Positions 10,336 to 19,682 of a stretch of DNA of 27,766 bases are shown here, in pieces. Below the pieces are notes generated by a model. The model saw only the letters and a list, made by a program, of their open reading frames with translations. It searched no databases and was not told the origin of the DNA. Every line of letters begins with the position of its first letter. The stretch's first letter is position 1. The DNA comes from Dunaliella salina. Its lineage: Eukaryota; Chlorophyta; Chlorophyceae; Chlamydomonadales; Dunaliellaceae. A program made the position numbers and the translations under genes. The stretch covers positions 120,614 through 148,379 of the forward strand of contig MU069674.1 of NCBI GenBank assembly GCA_002284615.2. The letters run 5' to 3'.

Positions 10336-10353
10336 AGAGGAGAGGGGGAGAAA
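10336..10353 (+). promoter_or_regulatory. Polypurine tract
   Basis: An uninterrupted run of 18 purines (AGAGGAGAGGGGGAGAAA) ends one base before the right LTR, as expected for the plus-strand priming site of an LTR retroelement. It fixes the element's orientation as plus. Confidence 0.8.
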
Positions 10354-10354
10354 C

Positions 10355-10531
10355 TGTTATAAACCTAAATTAGTTGGAACAGTACAGTTTGTGAGAAAGT
10401 GTGAACCTTGCCTGAGATCTTGAGTTCTGTCCCTTTTAATTAATATTAAGTACACATGTAAAGGAGTTCACCCCCTCAACCGGTCCCCCTCGTCAGCGTC
10501 AGCCAGCCATGTAAACAACTAAAACATAACA
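10355..10531 (+). repeat. Right (3') LTR
   Basis: A 177-bp repeat matching the left LTR end to end with scattered substitutions and small indels. It is preceded by a polypurine tract and followed by the target duplication CTTGC at 10532-10536. Confidence 0.88.
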
Positions 10532-10559
10532 CTTGCCCCTTTCAAACCTCTCACTCAAA

Positions 10560-11400
10560 GACAAACTTAAATAAACAATGCATTTAAAGCACAAGTTGGG
10601 AACAGCAAACCTTTGCACTTTTTAGTTACCAAAACTGGCAAAACCTACTCAGAATGTCCAATACTCACCCCACTGCAAATTTTAAAGTTTGTAATGCTTT
10701 CTGGCAAATGAAATGCGTGACTCTCAAAAAACAGACCAATGACCTCAAACATCGAACGGACACCTTGTTCAATGGCAAAAATGCCAGATGCTTCAGTGGC
10801 CACCCTAGGCCTTCTCCTTGCCCTCTTTGTGGCGCACCTGATAGCACTCCCCAACCTACTCAGATGCACTCACCCACAGGTAAACAGAATTAACATAAAT
10901 CGCCACCATCAAGCATCCAGCATCTGTGGTGAAGCAATCAGCAAAGGAGACCGTGGATCTTATAGATGCATGCAATACAGAGAGGCTATGCTTCCCAGAG
11001 ATGGAAACTCCAAATAGTGTCCACCAAAACATTCCACATTGGCAGTTTCCATCCAGACAAGCACCACATGCACAGCTCAGTCAGTGATGGCATTATAATC
11101 ATGCCCCTCGAAGGCAGAGACACACATCACCCGTAGAATATGAATCCCAGAGACAGAGATATCCACCTCATTGAGCTACAATTTTGCTCCGATACCAAAC
11201 CTGAATAAATACTCCACACAGCACAAAATCAGCACAATCACACCATCGACAGCCTAGAAGATCCATAAAACTGTTCTGACTCAAACCTTGAGGTGGAGGT
11301 GACTCACGGCTCCGAGCGAGTCTTTATGAGCCAATGTGTCTCCTCCTCCTTAATTGATGTGGGGAGGGTTTCTCTGCCTAAGTAGTTTTTCTTTTCTTTT
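10560..11400 (+). mobile_element. LINE family B 3' fragment (degraded)
   Basis: Plus-strand remnants match the C-terminal end of the family B copy at 19683-20975. Visible parts are KHRTDTLFNGKNARCF (versus KYRTGTLFNQKHAVRF), the zinc-knuckle start CPLCGAPDST (versus CPLCGKVDSA), and DIHLIELQFCSDTKPE at about 11159-11206 (versus HIHLIEVKYCGDTRP). In the last, the catalytic Lys of the E-x-K pair is Gln. The 3' tail is shared too: CCTTAATTGATG at 11348 and at 20833. Many frameshifts and deletions are present, so it is an old dead fragment. Confidence 0.75.
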
Positions 11401-11429
11401 CTGTAATTTTCTCTTGGCACAGCATTGAA

Positions 11430-11850
11430 TGAGTAAAGTGCATGCAACATTAGCATACATCGTGCCACTTATTGCAAGCATGCGATAACTACTTGCGTTT
11501 AGCTGGGGCCTCTTTCAAAAGGCCGGCCCAAGGCTTACCTTTGCATGCTTCCAGCAAGCAGGAATACGCGCCCTGCTACGGAGCAACTTAAACAGCGCCC
11601 TTGATAAAAGGTGCAGTAACTTCATCAAATCCAGGAGGTGCGCTCTCATCCTAACACAGTGTGGGATGGAAAAGGAGTACTCTTTTTAATTTGATCTGGG
11701 ACTAGACTACATGCATGCGTGCAGTATCCAAACTTGGGAGGACACAGAATCAGGCTCAGGAATCCAATCAGCATGAGCACCTTCCCACAACAGAACTTCA
11801 GGAGATGGGTGCTTTCGCCCAAACGGCACCGCATTTGCTGGTCAGCAACC
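11430..11850 (-). mobile_element. LINE family A internal fragment (RT fingers)
   Basis: On the minus strand this resembles the family A region at about 2090-2460: ADWIPEPDSVSS (versus SQWLPEADALNL), PPGFDEVTAPFIK (versus SPGFDAIAAPFIK) and RIPACWKHAK (versus EIPACWKTAK). Stops and frameshifts are frequent. It is truncated at both ends, with no catalytic motif A or C, and directly follows the family B fragment. Confidence 0.7.
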
Positions 11851-12135
11851 CCCTAAACTTTCACAAGGGTCGCAGTGTCTGAGCCTAGGACAAATTGCGA
11901 GCATACTAACACGTTATCTTTTTTGTCTGCAATAAACCTAATCTCATCTCCCTACAATGGGCGTCCACCTTCATGCCTACTTCAGCGAATCGGGCCATGC
12001 TTGCATCTGCGTGTGGTGCGGAAGGTGGCATGAACGTGAAGGCATTCTACTATTTAGTAACAAACCAACCCAGGACGTCCATTCCTTAGATTTAATTCCG
12101 TCTGCGCAAGCCTGACAGACAGAGACAGCTCCACG
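11851..12135 (+). other. Presumed promoter and 5' UTR of the cysteine-module gene
   Basis: No coding feature or repeat is evident between the LINE A fragment and the start codon at 12136. The region must hold the promoter and leader of the downstream gene. I see no convincing TATA box; a transcription start cannot be placed from sequence alone. Confidence 0.4.
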
Positions 12136-12187
12136 ATGACTCCAACAACACGCCTGGCTCCACTGATCGTGCTGCTGGGTGTCCTCG
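12136..12187 (+). CDS. Exon 1: signal peptide
   Basis: Seventeen codons plus one base encode a short polar start followed by a Leu/Val-rich core typical of signal peptides. The donor GTGAGT follows directly. Phase 1 matches exon 2 at 12803, where the split codon gives Gly. Confidence 0.75.
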
Positions 12188-12681
12188 GTGAGTGACGTGC
12201 CTGATGCATGCCTAGAATCCTGCAGATACTTTGCAAGCAGCAGCATTGCTGTAGGATTGCGATGGGGCGAGTTTAGAAGGTGGAAAGAAGTCGCAGCTCC
12301 TGCTACTCATCCCCGCATCCTCCCGCCATCCGTCATCGCCTTNNNNNNNNNNNNNNNNNNNNNNNNNNNNNNNNNNNNNNNNNNNNNNNNNNNNNNNNNN
12401 NNNNNNNNNNNNNNNNNNNNNNNNNNNNNNNNNNNNNNNNNNNNNNNNNNNNNNNNNNNNNNNNNNNNNNNNNNNNNNNNNNNNNNNNNNNNNNNNNNNN
12501 NNNNNNNNNNNNNNNNNNNNNNNNNNNNNNNNNNNNNNNNNNNNNNNNNNNNNNNNNNNNNNNNNNNNNNNNNNNNNNNNNNNNNNNNNNNNNNNNNNNN
12601 NNNNNNNNNNNNNNNNNNNNNNNNNNNNNNNNNNNNNNNNNNNNNNNNNNNNNNNNNNNNNNNNNNNNNNNNNNNNNNNNN

Positions 12682-12738
<57 letters not shown>

Positions 12739-15700
12739 GCGCACACACACAGACACGTGTGCAGGAACATGCTTCCATCCGTGCCCTCATGCCAAACCTC
12801 AGGTATCACAACACCGGTGCACACTCGTTCCTTGAAAGACTACGTCCAGAAGGTGCTGGTGCCCATTGATGAATGCTATGAGGTATGAGGCTGTGCGCAT
12901 TGCGTGAGAAGTTGTGCATAGTGCAAATCTGCTTTCGTCACAGATGGTGTCCCCATCCTGCCTCCAGTGGTGGCTTTCACCAGGCAAACATTTGCGGCTC
13001 AGCTTCCCCGCTCTTCCCAGCTTGAACTCCGTGTTTGTGACTGCAGGGCAAATTCCCATGGCTGCCTGGGAGTCTCCACGACTCATACAACGGCGGCTGT
13101 GACAACTGTGCAAGCAAAGGGGATGCTGCTGATTTGTGCTCAACATGCTTGAGGGTGAGTGATGGATTTAAGCAGTTCCACGCCAACGTTCAGAAACTAA
13201 GAGCAAGTTGATGGGGTCACTTCCTAAGATTGGCAGCCTCACGCTGATTCCACTTTGGGCAAAAACTTACATGGCGGGATAGTTTGATCACGTGACCCCT
13301 TAACTCAGGTCGCAATTGCCCCTACCTAAATGGGGTGAATGTTGACCCTAACCCTAACCTGACGTAAATGCAACCTAAACCTAACCTAAAAGGGGGGGAC
13401 ACGGACCCTAAATGGGGGGAACTCTGACCCCTAAACTCAGGGTCACGTCGTCAGACTGTCCCGCCATTTAAGGTGTTGCCTCCACTTTGTGCACAAAGTG
13501 TAGGGAGATCATGTTGCATACATATTCCTGGAGTTCACAAGTGGTACGCAATTTGGATTCTGCGTGTACTTTCTAAAAAATTAGTTTATTTTATTTTGTT
13601 CTATGATATTTTATCCATTACCCCACTCTTTGCACCCATGATACAGATTTGTGTATTGCGGGTGAGCAGCGATATAAAACACCATATTGTGTCATTGCAT
13701 GTGGTGCTCTTCTCCTGCATCCTTGGTGCCTCACGCCACCCCTGCTTACGCTTATCCATGCATCTGCAGGTTTATGAGACCCTTTACAACCAGTCCTTCC
13801 CTGACGACCGATTTCCTGAGTACAAGAGTGGATGCCTGAACTGCGCTGCATACGAGGTGAGCAGTGTGTACTGCCAGGTTGCAAGCGACAATGCTTAGAG
13901 TTGTTCCTCCATGACTCGTGCTGTGCAAACCCTCAACCAAGATGGAACGAAAAGGAGGCCACCTAATGCATTTCTCTTCCAAGCTGAAATTTCTAATTCA
14001 CAGCCTGACTCGGTGTGCACCTGCAAGCCAAGTTGCCCAACCAGGTGCTTGCCACCTCCCATTGTTTCCAACTTTGATTTATCATGCAAACGATGAATTC
14101 CGCTCTCGCTCCTCACTTTATTGAATTACCGATACCGTTTGATTCAGAGTGACACCAACGGAACATGCCCGGAGTGCCTGCAGCGATTCTACAGCTCAGG
14201 CCTGCCCCCCAGCAGGTTCTATGAGTACCGTGATGGCTGTGTGGGCTGCATGGCTAAGGTGTGTGCTGTGCTGGTCACACTTTGAGCCAGTTTTAAGTTA
14301 GCTCCAAACAAGTATCACCCTACCCTACGACCAATGGCTGCCAGGGCGACACTGCTTAGGTGTGGCCTTGGTGAGTTTCCTGCCAGTATGCTCGCAAGGA
14401 AACATTACCTGTCCTTCATGCACCCTTTCTTAAAGGACTGCCCAAACTTTTTTTCTTTCTACTAAGGTCCGTGCTGCTTGCACTGGAGCCATTTCTGACA
14501 AAAACAAAAAGTTCAACCTCACTTCTCCTTTTTTGTTGACATTGGAGGGTGGTTGGGTGATGTGGCCTCCCCTTGCTTGCTAGGTAGGGAATTTTAATGC
14601 ACATGACCTGCCTAAATTTTGCTTTTCTTTGCTAAGATGCATGCTGCTCTTGCTGGGAGTTCGAGGGGGTGTTCAGGCCGGCTGTTTTGCATGGCTATGT
14701 GAAGCACAACGATTGTAGTGTAAAGCTTGGAAAACCTGTGTGTGGGCGTGCTTTCTTCTCCCCCATGCTTGCAAGGCCAGTGGGAAGTCCAGCTTCAATT
14801 TTTTGGTTGTTTTTTCACTGCAGGGTGGCAACTCGCTGAGGTGCTTCCAGTGCCTGGATGACTTCAACAAGACGGGCTTGCCTGAGGACCAATTCTATGT
14901 ATACCGCGATGGATGCCTCAAGTGTGCCAACAAGGCAAGTGCAGATCCTTCCCTTAGAGCTACGAAGTCCCTAGCCACGCTCTTCCTTGGAGTCTGACGG
15001 GCACAAAATCATACCAATTCCTTGTTAATCTACTGAATCTACTTGGTCCTCAAGAACCTTTCACTGTAAGTTACAGAACCCCTTACCATCTTTTGACCAT
15101 TTCTTTCACTCCCTTCTCTTTGGAGCCTTACTCAAAACCCCAGCCTTGGTCCTGGAAAACCTTTTTTCAATGGCCCCACACAAGTTTAGCACACACATGC
15201 ACCCTACTTATCGCAAGCAGTGAAGGGGTGAAATCTCTCAATATTCCTGTCTTTGATGCAGGCGGATCCAATGAACGATGTCTGCAGCACCTGCATGGAA
15301 GATGCAACCTCCATGTTTGAGAAGGGCTTTCCCATGGACAAGTTCTACCAGTACCGAGATGGTTGCGTGTCTTGTGGCGACTACAGCGTGGGTCTTGTTC
15401 TGCACACTGTTTGTGTCCTCCTTTTTGCTTGTCATCTCCTTCACGTTTTTGGGGTGGTTCAAGGATGTCTGTGCCCGGCAGACAAGGGGTGGCTGCTCAC
15501 AGAAAGTACTCAGAAAATTACCCGGCATGCCTGCTCTGATCCCAGGTCAAGGTGCAGGTTCTGGAACCTGAAACACCTTTCCAGTTTGCACTGTCTCTGC
15601 CGACTTGATCCTTAGATTTACTTTTGTGAATAAGAGGCACCACCCTCTATAAACCCCTGAATTCATTGAGGAAGTTTCCGATGCAGAGAGGTGCCTTTCA

Positions 15701-16885
15701 TGCCCAAGGAATTTGGTCCACAGATTTGGTACACATGACATCGGGTGTCTGTTATTTAAGGAGCCCTAACCCTACTCCCCCCACCCTACCTTCAATGCAA
15801 CACAGGATCCCAATGCTGAGTGCCCTACGTGCTTGAAGAACTTTGTGCAAGACACTGGACTGAAGGACTCACAGTTCTGACTTGCCAGAACAAGGTGGGC
15901 AGCACCTGATTACCACTGCTGAGGAGTGGCAGTGCATGAGTAGGTGATGCATGAGGGAAAGCTCAAGGGGTGCTCATGTTCTAGACCACCTGTGCCTGCA
16001 AGCAGCTAAATGGCATGCATGCTTCCCTGTGCGGATCATGATGACTCCTGTGATCAAATCATTTAGAGTAATCAGACAAGGAGTATGAATTGTACACAGA
16101 TCTTCTACAAGTATGTTCTGAGCAATTCACTCATGCTCGCCAGCAGATTCATGGCATGCTTCCATGTGCAGCTGCGCTGTTGTTTGGCAACGTACGATAG
16201 TTTCCACCCTCTCGGCTGTGTACCTGTGTCTTTGCAATGTGTGGTCATATGCATGCTTGCCTGTGTCAATGCGCTGTCTTTAGGCCATGCATGATCTGCC
16301 CCTCCTGTTGGCTATGTACCTGCAGAGCGATGTGTGAGGATGTGCTGTTGTGTGGCCATGTATGACTTGTGTCTCCCTATCGGCTGTGTACCTGCAGGGT
16401 GATGTGTCTGAGGGTTGCACCAAGTGCCACAACGACTTCGACGCCATGGACCTGACGCCCAGCTATCTGCAGACACACCAGTCAGCCTGCCATGGCTGCT
16501 CCGACCTGTGAGTTATTTCTTCTGAGACCTGCCTGGTTCACTGCTCCCACCTTCTCCGAACCAGTAATTGGGGAGAGGACTGTTACGCTTCTACTTTCCA
16601 CCTTCATTTAATTAGGGAGGATTATGAACATGAATCACAATGCAATGTTTTAAGATTTTCAGAGCATTTTGATGAGCGGGATTGAAGCGCAGCCTGACTC
16701 CTCTCACCCCTCCTGAGGCTCAGCATATCTGCAATCATGCTTACAGGGATGAGACCATCACTGGAGAGTGCTTCGAGTGTGTGAGCAAGTGGCCCACTCT
16801 GGGAATGAGTGACAGCTATTATAGCTACTTCGAATCTGGATGCAAAAACTGCGGAGGCAAGGTAAGCCAAACCTTTACCTTGCCA

Positions 16886-16954
<69 letters not shown>

Positions 16955-17601
16955 TAAAAGAGAGCAACATGGATTGAGAGTGGGTGATGAATTAAGGAAG
17001 TGAAGCATGGTTGAGAGGAGTCACTCAATCTTCACAGTCATGCTCACTCACGCATCACTGCCGTGCTTGCAGAGCGCCTACGAGAAACCATGCATGACCT
17101 GTGTTGAGGAGTTCCCAGGCCATTTGGCCAAAGACCACCCGGATCTGCTGGATGACTACGCCTCTGCTTGTGGCAGCTGCACCTCTAAGGTGCCTTAGAC
17201 CGCTGTTTCTAATCAAGCTGTACTGGGCCCGTGCAATGCGGAAACAAAACTGCTTACTGTGCACCGATGCAATCATTCACCTCCTGTGACTTTCTTTGGC
17301 ACCCCCACATGCTGACATTTAGTGTTTGACACCACTGTTCCTGCAGGGTGGCAAAGCTACAAACTGCATGGACTGCCTGAAGGTGAGATCAGTGAACAAG
17401 TTGCCTTGAATCCTGAAATTCCTTTTGTGTAAGATGGGCAGAGATGTTGCCTTGAAGTTCATTTGATGCATGTGGTGACATGCTAGCATGAGGTCATGGT
17501 TTTTCTCTCAGTTTTTTTTTAATTGCTTGTGGTTGCAGTCGTACCCTGAGGATTCGGACAAGACCTTTAGCGAGTACAAGAATATGTGCTTGAACCTGTA
17601 A
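12136..17601 (+). CDS. Secreted tandem four-cysteine-module protein (multi-exon)
   Basis: Exons: 12136-12187, 12803-12882, 13047-13154, 13770-13856, 14148-14258, 14824-14934, 15262-15387, 15806-15894, 16398-16507, 16747-16861, 17073-17189, 17347-17382, 17539-17601 (TAA). Phases agree at every junction except within exon 8. The ATG opens a signal peptide, MTPTTRLAPLIVLLGVLG, so the product should enter the secretory pathway. The rest is about ten modules of C-x2-C, about 20-30 residues with a conserved [DS]x[FY]YxYRDG, then C-x2-C (for example CPEC...GCVGC, CFQC...GCLKC, CSTC...GCVSC). In a secreted protein these cysteines are more likely disulfides than zinc ligands. Intact length would be about 410 residues; exon 8 brings a stop after about 249. 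Further exons could hide in the N gap, though the phase fits without one. I do not recognise the family. It may be an extracellular or cell-surface protein. Confidence 0.78.
12343..12681. other. Assembly gap (339 N) in intron 1
   Basis: The run of N directly abuts a CA microsatellite, which probably caused the gap. Its real size may differ from 339. An exon inside it cannot be excluded. Confidence 0.97.
12682..12753. repeat. (CA)n microsatellite in intron 1
   Basis: About 27 CA units followed by an interrupted CG/CA tail. It starts at the edge of the N gap, so its left end and true length are unknown. Confidence 0.95.
13267..13471. mobile_element. ~200-bp inverted-repeat element in intron 3 (MITE-like)
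   Basis: The ends form an imperfect inverted repeat of about 35 bp: TTACATGGCGGGATAGTTTG at the left, and a right end whose reverse complement reads TTAAATGGCGGGACAGTCTG. The trinucleotide TTA is found at both boundaries (13267-13269 and 13468-13470), possibly a target-site duplication of the PIF/Harbinger kind. The interior holds CCCTAACCCTAACC plus several ACCCTAA/CCTAAAC variants and runs of G. It encodes no protein. The exact ends are uncertain by a base or two. Confidence 0.6.
14935..15261 (+). other. GC-AG intron (intron 6)
   Basis: Exon 6 ends AACAAG and the intron begins GCAAGT, the classical strong GC donor. The nearest GT, four bases further on, would give phase 1, which does not fit exon 7 (phase 0, starting GCGGATCCA). 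The acceptor is TGATGCAG. Confidence 0.75.
15806..15894 (+). pseudogene. Exon 8: broken cysteine module
   Basis: The exon starts normally (DPNAECPTCLKNFVQDTG, then LKDSQF) but reaches TGA at 15878-15880 where sister exons have the Tyr-Arg-Asp-Gly-Cys stretch. The expected ending, TCQNK, follows in another frame just before the donor. Exon length is 89 nt against 111 in typical modules, a net loss of 22 nt that destroys the frame. Because exons 7 and 9 both join in phase 0, skipping exon 8 would restore the frame. A sequencing error is the alternative. Confidence 0.75.
16205..16397 (+). repeat. Repeated acceptor-like segment in intron 8
   Basis: The motif GGCTRTGTACCTG occurs three times (near 16212, 16305 and 16381). 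The second copy continues CAG|AGCGATGTGTGAGG and the third, the real acceptor, CAG|GGTGATGTGTCTGAGG. So the 3' splice site and first exon bases are duplicated about 76 bp upstream. The decoy runs into TGA within four codons. Confidence 0.65.
16888..16952. repeat. (GT)n microsatellite in intron 10
   Basis: About 32 GT units begin 26 bp after the donor of exon 10. With intron 1's CA tract, this is the second long dinucleotide repeat in the gene. Confidence 0.95.
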
Positions 17602-18643
17602 GGATCTCCCTCAGGTGTGCTCAGGTGGACAACTAAGAAGTTGCTTGCTTTTCAAAAATTCATTTCCGTTCTGGAGCCATATCTTTTAGCGTGTCCTTTT
17701 TTTGCCCTCAACTGAACTCAACCTTACATGCCGCTGGCCGTGGCTGGCTTAGGGAATGTCTTGAACTCAATTGCATTAGCTAGGACGATAAGCGAGGAAA
17801 GTAGTAAATATACCCATGTGTAGTGCATTTGTTTGATTATGTTTTCTTAAGTGTGTGCCGGGTCATCGTCATTCTATTATTATTGATATTCCTCCTGTAC
17901 TTATTTCACATAATTTGACAAGATTTTGCTTATATAGATGAATTTTGAAGTATGTTGATACAGAGATGTACATGTTCAAAGTGAAATACCTATCTTTTGT
18001 GCGCGCGTTTGATAATGTTTTCTTTACATGTGTGCCTGGTCATTTTCACTCCACTCTATTGCCATTCCCCCCTTTTCTCATGTACATAGACCTGGCATTT
18101 TTTGGGCTTCCATCACATAATTCCCTATATAACAGTTGCATGGTTTGATAATGCATTAAGGTGCACGTTGGTATTATCATGTTTTTTCCCTACTGATGTT
18201 TTGTCTGCTCTTTCTCCTGTTGCAAGAGGGACAGCTTGTGCATCACTTGTCAAACAATTGCAAGCAATGGTGTTAGTCTGGAAGGGTATGCAGTTGCCTG
18301 CCAGAAATTCCTGATTTTTTTTGCTGCCGAGTTTTCGTGTGCGCCAACTTAAGCAGGTTGCATTGACGTATCTTACAACAAGGTTAAGGTTAGGGTTTTG
18401 ATTTTGGCTTGGAATAAGGACATGGTGTTCAACCCCTTCTCCAAACTTGCCAATGCCTACCCTCACCTCTGTTACGAACTTGGAACCATACCTCGCGAAA
18501 AACTTAGTTATAATGCCTCTCAATCCTGCCCTAACCAAGAGATACTTTTACCTAAGCGTACCTACGGCCTTCGTATCTCTGTTGTATGGAACACTGCCAC
18601 TCGAATCCATCTTAACAACCATAAGAAAGATTGGGTACAGGGT
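17602..18643. other. Intergenic region without recognised gene
   Basis: I see no convincing gene. Two diverged copies of a roughly 80-bp stretch beginning GTTTGATWATGTTTTCTT lie at about 17832 and 18008. TGTAA, a common green-algal polyadenylation signal, overlaps the stop codon of the upstream gene at 17597, but no clear downstream one was identified. A minus-strand frame at 18125-18538 contains LRGIITKFFARYGSKFV, which I cannot assign. AAGGTTAGGGTTTTG near 18383 is telomere-like. Confidence 0.45.
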
Positions 18644-18979
18644 GTACGGTTTAGCAGCTGAACAGGGAACAACATTTTCTCCTCAAAGTACAAACGTCTG
18701 TGTCTCTGCACACCACAAAGGCAAGAACTTCATCCTAAATCTCATCACAAGAACAGTGGTTATACAAGAAAAGAGCCACAAGTAACCCAAGCCGCTGTCT
18801 TCACTTTCAGCGTACGGTTTAGCAGCTGAACAGGGAACAACATTTTCTCCTCAAAGTACAAACATCTGTGTCTCTGCACACCACAAAGGCAAGAACTTCA
18901 TCCTGAATCTCATCACAAGAACAGTGGTTATACAAGAAAAGAGCCACAAGTAACCCAAGCCACTCTCTTCACTTTCAGT
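18644..18979. repeat. 168-bp tandem direct duplication
   Basis: GTACGGTTTAGCAGCTGAAC begins at 18644 and again at 18812, and the two units match except for a handful of substitutions. The unit is 56 codons long, has an in-frame TAA in each copy on the plus strand, and ends in TTCACTTTCAG, which resembles a splice acceptor. Function unknown. Confidence 0.9.
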
Positions 18980-19512
18980 GTGTGAACCTTAAGGCGGAAA
19001 TGGCCAACATTCCTGACAACATGTTGAAATTAATCCAAATGCATGTGTCTTGATAAGTGGGCATGCACATTGTGATCAAAAGGCACTGCAAAATGAAATT
19101 GATAACTTGCCAGTCGCCATAAGTTTCCCGCAATTTCACTCCCTCAACATCTCTCCACACTGCCTGCAATCTGTGCCGCAAATTGTCAGTAAACTCTTGA
19201 ATATGAATTGGAGTATCCTTGCACAAAGGAATCACAGCGCTGCAGACCTTGGAAAACATTTAAAACTTGAAAAGTCCAGTAGGAAGGCTCTCGCAAGTCA
19301 ATGTTCCCATCCGCTTAGCACTCTTCTCAATGTCTTGCTGTTGGATCTCAGCATGCTATTATACGTTTAGCAGCAAACTTGAACCAGTAAAACTGAAACG
19401 GCTCATGATCATATTCCCTAAGTACAGCTCAGTTTGTAATGGTATGTTTAATACCCAGCGTGCTCTTCAGAAAACTCATGTGACGCTTGCTTTCATGTAC
19501 TCAGTGCCCCAC
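18965..19512 (-). mobile_element. LINE family A C-terminal fragment (degraded)
   Basis: Minus-strand translation gives WGTEYMKAS (versus WGTRYMKEV in the copy at 632-1548), LGIKHTITN (versus LGVKRTTPN), VLREYDHEPFQFYWFK (versus VLRERGNEPLQFYWFR), and later DNLRHRLQAVW (versus VDLRKRLRGVW). Stops and shifts interrupt it. Only the region after the RT core survives, as is common for truncated LINE copies. Confidence 0.78.
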
Positions 19513-19590
19513 AATAGGCTTGGCCTGTATACATTTCAGCGAGGAATATATACATCTTCCCAAGCCACAGACACATAGGCCAAGCCTATT
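19513..19590. repeat. Perfect inverted repeat (hairpin)
   Basis: AATAGGCTTGGCCT at 19513-19526 is the exact reverse complement of AGGCCAAGCCTATT at 19577-19590, leaving a 50-bp loop. It lies at the edge of the LINE A fragment. It may be a small palindromic insertion; no target duplication was found. Confidence 0.7.
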
Positions 19591-19650
19591 TGTAAAAAAA
19601 TTCTCACAAACAAATTGACAAACCCGAAAAGCAGACGCCATGAAGGGGTC

Positions 19651-19682
19651 AGATTTAGATTTAGATTTAGATTTAGATTTGA
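19651..19682. repeat. (AGATTT)5 microsatellite
   Basis: Five tandem AGATTT units at the left border of the LINE B fragment. Confidence 0.9.

Larger units (their letters stand above)
7459..10531 (+). mobile_element. Non-autonomous LTR retroelement, 3,073 bp
   Basis: Two 177-bp LTRs (7459-7635 and 10355-10531) both start TGTTATAAACC and end ACATAACA, giving the short terminal inverted repeat TGTTAT/ATAACA. The 5-bp sequence CTTGC flanks both ends (7454-7458 and 10532-10536), a proper target-site duplication. A TGG-initiated primer-binding-like site follows the left LTR, and a strong polypurine tract precedes the right one, so the element reads on the plus strand. The LTRs differ at roughly one position in ten, so the insertion is old. 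The 2.7-kb interior shows no gag, protease, RT, RNase H or integrase on the plus strand, so it is LARD-like. On the minus strand it holds coding remnants (8174-9300). It inserted upstream of the 5' end of LINE A. The left LTR and part of the interior are also present at 5408-6748 through the assembly duplication. Confidence 0.85.

Noticed and set aside
12179..12888. Long open frames across the N gap with Thr-His or Val-Cys repeats
   Set aside because: They are created by the unknown bases and the CA microsatellite; only the spliced reading is supported.
13348..13390. A telomere end
   Set aside because: Only two perfect CCCTAA units plus degenerate ones, inside an intron and inside an inverted-repeat element; it is interstitial.
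16622..17008. Minus-strand frame with a (Thr-His)n stretch
   Set aside because: It translates the GT microsatellite and opposes well-supported exons.
12803..17601. Zinc-finger transcription factor reading of the C-x2-C modules
   Set aside because: A clear signal peptide precedes them, so secretion and disulfide bonding are more plausible.
18125..18538. Minus-strand 137-codon frame as a gene
   Set aside because: It has no recognisable domain, start context or homologous neighbour.
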